Assembly (NCBI GenBank): GCA_947626315.1 | Contig: CANQRQ010000001.1 | Coordinates: forward strand, 1 to 64,000 | Length of the DNA stretch: 64,000 nt | Reading direction: 5' to 3' | Origin: an uncultured Oscillospiraceae bacterium | Lineage (GTDB): Bacteria > Bacillota > Clostridia > Oscillospirales > Oscillospiraceae | Shown here: positions 59,421 to 64,000 of the stretch, piece by piece | How positions within the stretch are numbered: the stretch's first letter is position 1 | Layout: every line of letters starts with the position of its first letter | Notes under the pieces: generated by a model | What the model was told of the DNA's origin: nothing | Seen by the model: only the letters and a program-made list of their open reading frames with translations | Databases searched by the model: none | Translations under genes and position numbers: made by a program

Positions 59421-60371
59421 GTTTTTGTACACCGGGTAGTCCACCTTCCCGGTCAGGGCGAATTTGACCGCCTGCTCCGCCACCTTGCGCTTCAGGTCCA
59501 CCTGGGCCTGCTGGGAATACCAGCCCATATGCGGCGTGACCAGCAGGTTCTTATGCCGCTGGATGGGGCAGCCGGGCTGCATAGGCTCTCCCTTTACACA
59601 GTCCAGCGCCGCGCCGGCCACCGTTCCGTCCTCCAGGGCCCGGTCCAGCGCCTCCTCGTCGATGATTCCGCCCCGGGCGTCGTTGATGATATAGACGCCC
59701 TTTTTCATGTGCTGGAAGGACTCCGCGTCGAAGATGTACTGTCCCTTAAGGGGCGGGCAATGGATGGAAATGATGTCTGACCGCTCGATCAGCTCCTCCA
59801 GACTGACGCCGGTCACATAACCGCAGGCGTGCAGCTCTCCTGGCTCAAGGTGGTGGTCGCAGGCGATGACGGTGCAGCCCAGGGCGTGCACCCGTTTGGC
59901 GAAGGCCTGGCCGATCCGGCCAAAGCCCAGAATGCCCACCGTCTGCTCCGACAGGCGCTTGATGGGGAACGCCCGGGTACAGTCCCAGGCCTCCGTCTTG
60001 GTGACCTCGTTCATATAGGGGATCTTCCGGACCAGGGCCAGCATCAGCGCCAGGGCGTGATCCGCCACCTCGCCGGTGCCGTAGTCCGGGATGTTGCAGA
60101 CCGTGATCCCCCGTTTGACGGCTTCCGCCACCTCTACGTTATCCACGCCCACACCGTAGCGCACCACCATCTTGAAGTTGGGCAGCTTGTCCATGACCTT
60201 GGCGGTGATGGGGGCGTACTGGTTGATCAGAATATCTGCGTCCCTGCAGTTGGCAATGACTTCATCCTCGGTTTTGCATTGGGTAACCGTGAAGTCCATC
60301 CCGGCGTCCGCCATGACCTTCCGTTCGATCTCCAGGCTGGGATGGTCGGTATCCGTGTACATGATTTTCAT
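59418..60371 (-). CDS. D-isomer 2-hydroxyacid dehydrogenase (CtBP/PGDH-like)
   Basis: An NAD-dependent dehydrogenase of 317 residues. The Rossmann motif is VGILGFGRIGQAFAKR (about 143-158). Catalytic residues are visible as Arg in NDARGGIIDEEAL (about 233), a Glu in CVKGEPM and His in LLVTPHMGWYS (about 283). YGVGVDNVEVAEAVKRGITVCNIPDYGTGEVADHAL is the family segment before the nucleotide domain. The substrate is unknown; in this operon reduction of a keto-sugar acid or removal of a side product is plausible. It is the last gene of the minus-strand operon, 61 bp after the SDR gene. Confidence 0.88.
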   Translation of the reverse strand: MKIMYTDTDHPSLEIERKVMADAGMDFTVTQCKTEDEVIANCRDADILINQYAPITAKVMDKLPNFKMVVRYGVGVDNVEVAEAVKRGITVCNIPDYGTGEVADHALALMLALVRKIPYMNEVTKTEAWDCTRAFPIKRLSEQTVGILGFGRIGQAFAKRVHALGCTVIACDHHLEPGELHACGYVTGVSLEELIERSDIISIHCPPLKGQYIFDAESFQHMKKGVYIINDARGGIIDEEALDRALEDGTVAGAALDCVKGEPMQPGCPIQRHKNLLVTPHMGWYSQQAQVDLKRKVAEQAVKFALTGKVDYPVYKN

Positions 60372-60432
60372 CCTGCTTATCTCCTTTGCTCTGTGTTTGC
60401 TGCCGCTTGTAACAGGGGACAGCCGTTTGCTC

Positions 60433-61200
60433 TTATTTGACCAGATAGCCCCCGTCCACGGGGATCACCGCGCCGTTGATATAGTCCGAGGCCGCGGAGG
60501 CCAGGAAAATGCCGATGCCCCGCATGTCCTCGGGCAGGCCCCAGCGCCCCGCCGGGATCCGGTCGGAGATCTCCTTGAAGCGGGGGTTGGCCGGGTCGGT
60601 CAGCGCCGCGTTCATGGGGGTGTCCATATAGCCCGGCGCCACCGCGTTGACGGTGATGCCGTACCTGGCCCACTCGTTGCAGAGGGCCTTGGTCATCTGA
60701 GCTACGCCGCCCTTGGAAGCGGCATAGGCCGGGACCGTGTAGCCGCCGAAGAAGCTGAGCATGGAGGCAAAATTGATGATTTTTCCTCCCCGACCCTGGC
60801 GGATCATCTGCCGGCCGGCCATCTGGCACAGCAGGAACGGGACGGTCAGGTTGACCTCGATCACCGCGTCCCAGTCCTCGACAGGGAACTCCTCGCTCTT
60901 GTGCCGCCGCTGAATGCCCGCCGCGTTGACCAGCACGTCCAGCTCTCCGCCCAGCAGCTCCAGGCCCTTCTGAAAGCCCTTCTCCACCGCCGCCCGGCGG
61001 CTCAGGTCGCACTGGAGGCCGTGAGCCTTCCAGCCCCTGGCCCGGTACGCCTCCGCCAGGCTCAGACTTTTGGCCGAGGCACCCAGCAGCACCACTTCCG
61101 CGCCGGCCTCCAGCATGCCCTCCGCCATGCCCTTCCCCAGGCCGCCGCTGCCGCCGGTGAAGAGGATCTTTTTGTCTTTTATACTAAACAGATCTGTCAT
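60433..61200 (-). CDS. SDR oxidoreductase, DhuD/KduD/gluconate 5-dehydrogenase type
   Basis: A 255-residue short-chain dehydrogenase. It has TGGSGGLG (15-22), NAAGIQRR, the catalytic Ser in INFASMLSFFGG and Tyr-x-x-x-Lys in YAASKGG, and the C-terminus DYINGAVIPVDGGYLVK. These are typical of 2-keto-3-deoxygluconate (KduD) and related dehydrogenases. Its start overlaps the stop of the RpiB-like isomerase gene by 4 bp (ATGA), which strongly links the two. In streptococci the pair DhuI-DhuD converts unsaturated uronates from glycosaminoglycans to 2-keto-3-deoxygluconate; I infer the same here. Confidence 0.85.
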   Translation of the reverse strand: MTDLFSIKDKKILFTGGSGGLGKGMAEGMLEAGAEVVLLGASAKSLSLAEAYRARGWKAHGLQCDLSRRAAVEKGFQKGLELLGGELDVLVNAAGIQRRHKSEEFPVEDWDAVIEVNLTVPFLLCQMAGRQMIRQGRGGKIINFASMLSFFGGYTVPAYAASKGGVAQMTKALCNEWARYGITVNAVAPGYMDTPMNAALTDPANPRFKEISDRIPAGRWGLPEDMRGIGIFLASAASDYINGAVIPVDGGYLVK

Positions 61201-61859
61201 ATCGCAGTCTCTTCAATGGCCGTCTGAAGGAGCCGGCGAAGATACGCGCCGATCTCCTGATCCCGGCAGTTGGCAAAGAACATCTGTCCAAAGCGCTCCT
61301 CCGAGATCGTCTCCAAAAGGAATTTCTGATCGATCCGGGAAAGGACCTGAAGAAAATCCAGGCTGGTATTCTTCTTTACCTCGGTCAGGATTCCCCGGTT
61401 TCTTTTCTCCGCCGCAGCCCAGTCCGCCGGGTAGCCCGCGCCCATCTGGCAGCTGAACAGCTTTTCAAAGATGTAGGCCAGATTGATCTCCGCCCCCCAG
61501 CCGAAATCCATAGCGAAGGGAATGGACAGAGCGTTGCCCGCGTTTACCTGCGCGAACAGGTAAGCCTCCAGGGGTTCATGGGCCCAGCCGCACATGACGC
61601 CCGGGAAGGAGTTGCAGGCCAGCATAGCGCCCATCCCGGTGCCGCAGCCGGTGATTACAAAGTCCGCCGCGCCGGAATTGAGCAAAATCCCGGCCAGAAG
61701 GCCCGCCTGCACATAACTCTTCTCGTGGGGATCCTCCTGGGAATAGCGGCCGTAATTAAAACATTCGTGCCCCAGCGGTTCACAGACCTGCTGAAGCGTA
61801 CGAAAAATCAGGGCGTTTTTCGGCGCCTGGCTGTTTTCGTTAATAAGTGCTATTTTCAT
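61197..61859 (-). CDS. RpiB/LacAB-family isomerase, DhuI-like (4-deoxy-hexosulose-uronate isomerase)
   Basis: A 220-residue RpiB/LacA/LacB-fold protein. I chose the ATG at 61859, preceded by GGAG with a 6-base gap; an in-frame ATG at 61871 lacks one. MKIALINENSQAPKN, TGCGTGMGAMLACNSFPGVMCG, NAGNALSIPFAMDFGWGAE and the C-terminus MFFANCRDQEIGAYL agree, as I remember it, with streptococcal DhuI. DhuI isomerises 4-deoxy-L-threo-5-hexosulose-uronate released from hyaluronan or chondroitin. The protein is longer than RpiB (about 150 residues), which argues against a pentose-phosphate role. The coupled SDR gene fits the next step. Confidence 0.75.
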   Translation of the reverse strand: MKIALINENSQAPKNALIFRTLQQVCEPLGHECFNYGRYSQEDPHEKSYVQAGLLAGILLNSGAADFVITGCGTGMGAMLACNSFPGVMCGWAHEPLEAYLFAQVNAGNALSIPFAMDFGWGAEINLAYIFEKLFSCQMGAGYPADWAAAEKRNRGILTEVKKNTSLDFLQVLSRIDQKFLLETISEERFGQMFFANCRDQEIGAYLRRLLQTAIEETAI

Positions 61860-61932
61860 ACATGACTCCATTCTGCCGCTTTGTGCTCTCCGGGAAAAGC
61901 GCTGAAGCGGCGAAGCTGAAATTTCCGGCCGT

Positions 61933-62958
61933 TCACCCTTTTTCGGGCTGCCGCATATTGGTTTCCGGCGGTGGGGTGCAGGAGTCCCGGAAAATCAGAT
62001 ACCCCTGCATGACAATGCTGGGGACGGGCTGCTCCGGGTGTTCGATCTGTTCTACCAGCTTTTGCGCCGCCTGATAGCCCTTTTCAAAGCTGGGCTGGCG
62101 CACGGTCGTGAGCCGGGGCGAGACGTACTTCGCCACCTCCGAATCGTCAAAGCTAATGACGGAAAGCCCCTCCGGGATGCGGATCCCCATCTCCCGGGCC
62201 GCCTGGTAGACGGCAAACGCCACCGTATCGTTGAAGGCCAGAATGGCGGAAACTCTGTTCGGCTGATACAGCAGCTGCTTGGCCAGATTCAGGGCCTTCT
62301 CCTCCGTGATATTGTCACAGGTCACAAAATATTCCTCCGGCGCGCTCAGCCCCGCTTCTGCCAGGGCGGCCCGGTATCCGTCGGCCCGTTTCTGACAGGA
62401 GGAATAGTCCAGCGGCCCGCAGATGTAGCCGATACGCCTGTGCCCGAGGGTAATCAGGTGGCGGACGGCCTCCCGCGCCATGGAAAAATCGTCAATGTCG
62501 ATTTTGCAAAAGGGCGCGGATTCCTTCAGGTAGTCGCCGATCAGCACGAAGGGATATTTTGTCCGGAGCAGCTCCGTGATCAGCGTACTGCTCTGCCGGA
62601 TCCCCATCAGGATCGCCCCGTCGATCAGCCTGTCCCGGAACAGCTCCAGGCAGCGGTGGCTCTGATTGTTGATTTCCAAAACAAGGCGGAAATCCCGCTC
62701 CTTGGCCACGGTACTGATGCCGATCATTGCGTTGAGATAGGTGTCGTTGACAAAGAAATACTCCGGGTCGTGGGAAATGACCAGGCCGATGGATTTGACC
62801 TTTTCTCCCCTCTTCGGCGTGCGGGAATATCCTTCGCAGGCCTTTCGGATCTTTTCCATGGCCGCCTCGCTCACATAGCCGGAGCCGTTGAGCGCCCTTG
62901 AGACTGTCGCGACCCCTACGCCCGCTTCCCTTGCTACGTCATAAATTGTTTTGCCCAT
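61933..62958 (-). CDS. LacI-family transcriptional regulator
   Basis: A 341-residue repressor-type regulator. The helix-turn-helix is MGKTIYDVAREAGVGVATVSRALNGSGYVSEAA at the N-terminus. The ligand domain (about 58-335) has the usual blocks VKSIGLVISHDPEYFF, DGAILMG, HRRIGYICGPLDYSSCQKRADGYRAAL, AILAFNDTVAFAV and LSVISFDDSEVAKYVSPRLTTV. It lies within the operon, 8 bp after the Ldh-family gene and 73 bp before the isomerase gene, so it is probably autoregulated. The inducer is likely an intermediate of the uronate pathway; that is inference. Confidence 0.93.
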   Translation of the reverse strand: MGKTIYDVAREAGVGVATVSRALNGSGYVSEAAMEKIRKACEGYSRTPKRGEKVKSIGLVISHDPEYFFVNDTYLNAMIGISTVAKERDFRLVLEINNQSHRCLELFRDRLIDGAILMGIRQSSTLITELLRTKYPFVLIGDYLKESAPFCKIDIDDFSMAREAVRHLITLGHRRIGYICGPLDYSSCQKRADGYRAALAEAGLSAPEEYFVTCDNITEEKALNLAKQLLYQPNRVSAILAFNDTVAFAVYQAAREMGIRIPEGLSVISFDDSEVAKYVSPRLTTVRQPSFEKGYQAAQKLVEQIEHPEQPVPSIVMQGYLIFRDSCTPPPETNMRQPEKG

Positions 62959-62966
62959 AGTCTGTT

Positions 62967-64000
62967 TTAATAATAGCGCATAAACGGATTCTGCTCTTCC
63001 GGCGTTTCCAGGTCCTTCGCCCAGCCGCAGCCCAGGCGCTGAGCGATCTGGACCAGGCCGAGCCAGGTTGCCTCCGGCAGTTCAATGCCCTTCTCGCTTC
63101 GGACCTTTTCAAAGGAGTACTCAAACTCTCCCGGCAGCAGGACCTCCCGGACGCCCGGCAGCGGGCGGGCGCTTTTGAAGAAGGCGCCGTGGGCGGCGCA
63201 CTGTGCCTCAAAAGCCTCCCGGCCGAAAAAGCCGTCCGGGTTGATTGCCAGCAGGAAGATCCCGCTTTCCGCCTCCGGCGGCCGGTTGTCCTTGATGCAG
63301 GTCCAATATTCGGTGTTGGCCAGGGCAATAGACAGGAGGTCTGTCATGATGCTGAGGCCGGAGCCCTTGGCGCCGCCGCTTATGCCGCCCAGGGGGAGCA
63401 TCGTACCCTGGGGCTCCCGGTAGAAGTCCATCGGGTCGGTGGTGTCGTTCCCCTCCGCGTCGCGGATCCAGCCCAGGGGAACCTGCTTTCCCTCCTGAAG
63501 GTAAGTCCGGACTTTTCCTTCGGCCACGACCGTTGTGGAGAAGTCCAGGAAGACCGGTTTGGCGCCCTTCCTCGGCGCGGCAAACGCGATGGGATTCGTA
63601 CCCAGCCGGGCCTCCGCCGCGCCCCAGGGGGCCAAGGGGCCGCTGTGATAGGCCGCCACGGCACACAGGCCGATCAGGCCCTGCTTTGCCAGGCCCTCTA
63701 CCCAGGCCCCGATTCTTCCGGCATGGTAAGCATGGAGGCTGACCGCGCAGGCCGTCATGGAGCGTTTTGCCTTTTCCGCCACCACCTCTACCATTTTTCT
63801 GCCTACAACTTGGCCGAAGTTGTGGTTCCCGTCGATGACGGCCGTCGTGTCCGTTTCTCTGACCACCTCGACAGGCGTATTGGGGACGATATTTCCGTTT
63901 TCTATTTCTTCCAGATATTGCGGGATCCTTATCACGCCGTGGGAATCGACTCCGTACAGGTTGGCTGTCACCAACTCGTCCATTACGATTTCGGCTTCCT
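62967..64000 (-). CDS. Ldh/MDH2-family NAD(P)H oxidoreductase (YiaK-like), 5' end outside window
   Basis: The frame stays open to the window edge, so the protein is incomplete at its N-terminus; at least 344 residues are present. GVDSHGVIRIPQYLEEIENG, HAYHAGRIGAWVEGLAKQGLIGL, GTNPIAFAAPRKGAKPVFLDFSTTVVAEGKV and GAKGSGLSIMTDLLSIAL define the malate/L-lactate/ureidoglycolate dehydrogenase superfamily, which includes 2,3-diketogulonate reductase. A methionine at 63983 is internal, because family members carry more sequence before GVDSHG. Being first in the visible operon, it may handle a keto-acid of the uronate route. Confidence 0.85.
   Translation of the reverse strand, partial: EAEIVMDELVTANLYGVDSHGVIRIPQYLEEIENGNIVPNTPVEVVRETDTTAVIDGNHNFGQVVGRKMVEVVAEKAKRSMTACAVSLHAYHAGRIGAWVEGLAKQGLIGLCAVAAYHSGPLAPWGAAEARLGTNPIAFAAPRKGAKPVFLDFSTTVVAEGKVRTYLQEGKQVPLGWIRDAEGNDTTDPMDFYREPQGTMLPLGGISGGAKGSGLSIMTDLLSIALANTEYWTCIKDNRPPEAESGIFLLAINPDGFFGREAFEAQCAAHGAFFKSARPLPGVREVLLPGEFEYSFEKVRSEKGIELPEATWLGLVQIAQRLGCGWAKDLETPEEQNPFMRYY

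Noticed and set aside
61197-61859. Ribose-5-phosphate isomerase B (rpiB) as the name of this gene
   Set aside because: It belongs to the same fold family, but is about 70 residues longer and carries segments typical of DhuI-like isomerases, and it is coupled to a uronate-type dehydrogenase.
1-64000. tRNA or rRNA genes, CRISPR arrays, intact insertion sequences, prophage or integrase genes
   Set aside because: I read for cloverleaf-like stretches, regular spaced repeats, transposases and integrases and found none that I can support.

Overview
The window looks like chromosomal DNA of a GC-rich, spore-forming Clostridia bacterium, most like gut Oscillospiraceae-type organisms. Visible reasons are AGGAGG-type ribosome sites, near-consensus sigma-A promoters with 17-bp spacers, an AbrB/SpoVT sporulation regulator, AddAB rather than RecBCD, lipoprotein-type solute-binding proteins and no outer-membrane genes. 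This placement is inference from gene content. I saw no rRNA, tRNA, CRISPR array, intact transposase or prophage.

Layout. 1-7.9 kb (minus strand): nth, a secreted parvulin-type isomerase, mfd, then a two-gene unit of a true nitrilase and a secreted protein with nine VYNNGGT-like heptads. 8.0-10.9 kb: metNIQ methionine importer, preceded by a perfect promoter, a Met/Cys-rich 35-codon leader peptide and a terminator, which together look like a transcription attenuator. 11.1-16.9 kb: M14 peptidoglycan peptidase, proC, spoVT, rpsO, pnp. 16.9-31.9 kb: a host-glycan island with ROK-like kinase, SGNH hydrolase and YesL-like protein on the minus strand, and GlcNAc 2-epimerase, RpiR regulator, sugar ABC transporter, NanA-like sialate lyase, NahK-like N-acetylhexosamine 1-kinase, PocR/AraC regulator and a second sugar ABC transporter on the plus strand. 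The genes fit a route from sialic acid to ManNAc to GlcNAc to GlcNAc-1-P. 32-33 kb: rplM-rpsI.

33.4-39.3 kb holds the least explained block: seven consecutive genes whose products all start with the same double CxxC zinc ribbon joined to unrelated C-terminal parts (membrane bundle, single-pass domains, PH-like domains, transglutaminase). It is convergent with an ECF sigma factor and a membrane partner protein. 40.9-49.4 kb: an aminotransferase, addB-addA and rpmE.

49.9-59.2 kb: an oligopeptide ABC transporter operon in which almost every subunit is built abnormally. The binding protein looks circularly permuted, OppB has about 200 extra outside residues, OppD has a coiled-coil insertion of about 230 residues inside its nucleotide-binding domain, OppF ends in two membrane helices, and a membrane-anchored ApbE-like protein closes the operon. 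59.4-64 kb (minus strand): an operon best explained as unsaturated-uronate (glycosaminoglycan or pectin fragment) catabolism, with a DhuI-like RpiB-family isomerase, a DhuD/KduD-like SDR, two oxidoreductases and a LacI regulator; its first gene runs off the window.

A repeat of about 176 bp occurs twice, 22.5 kb apart in opposite orientation (36727-36902 and 59244-59420), each time starting exactly at the stop codon of the preceding gene. The strongest candidates for undescribed biology are the metNIQ leader-peptide attenuator, the elaborated Opp system and the zinc-ribbon array.
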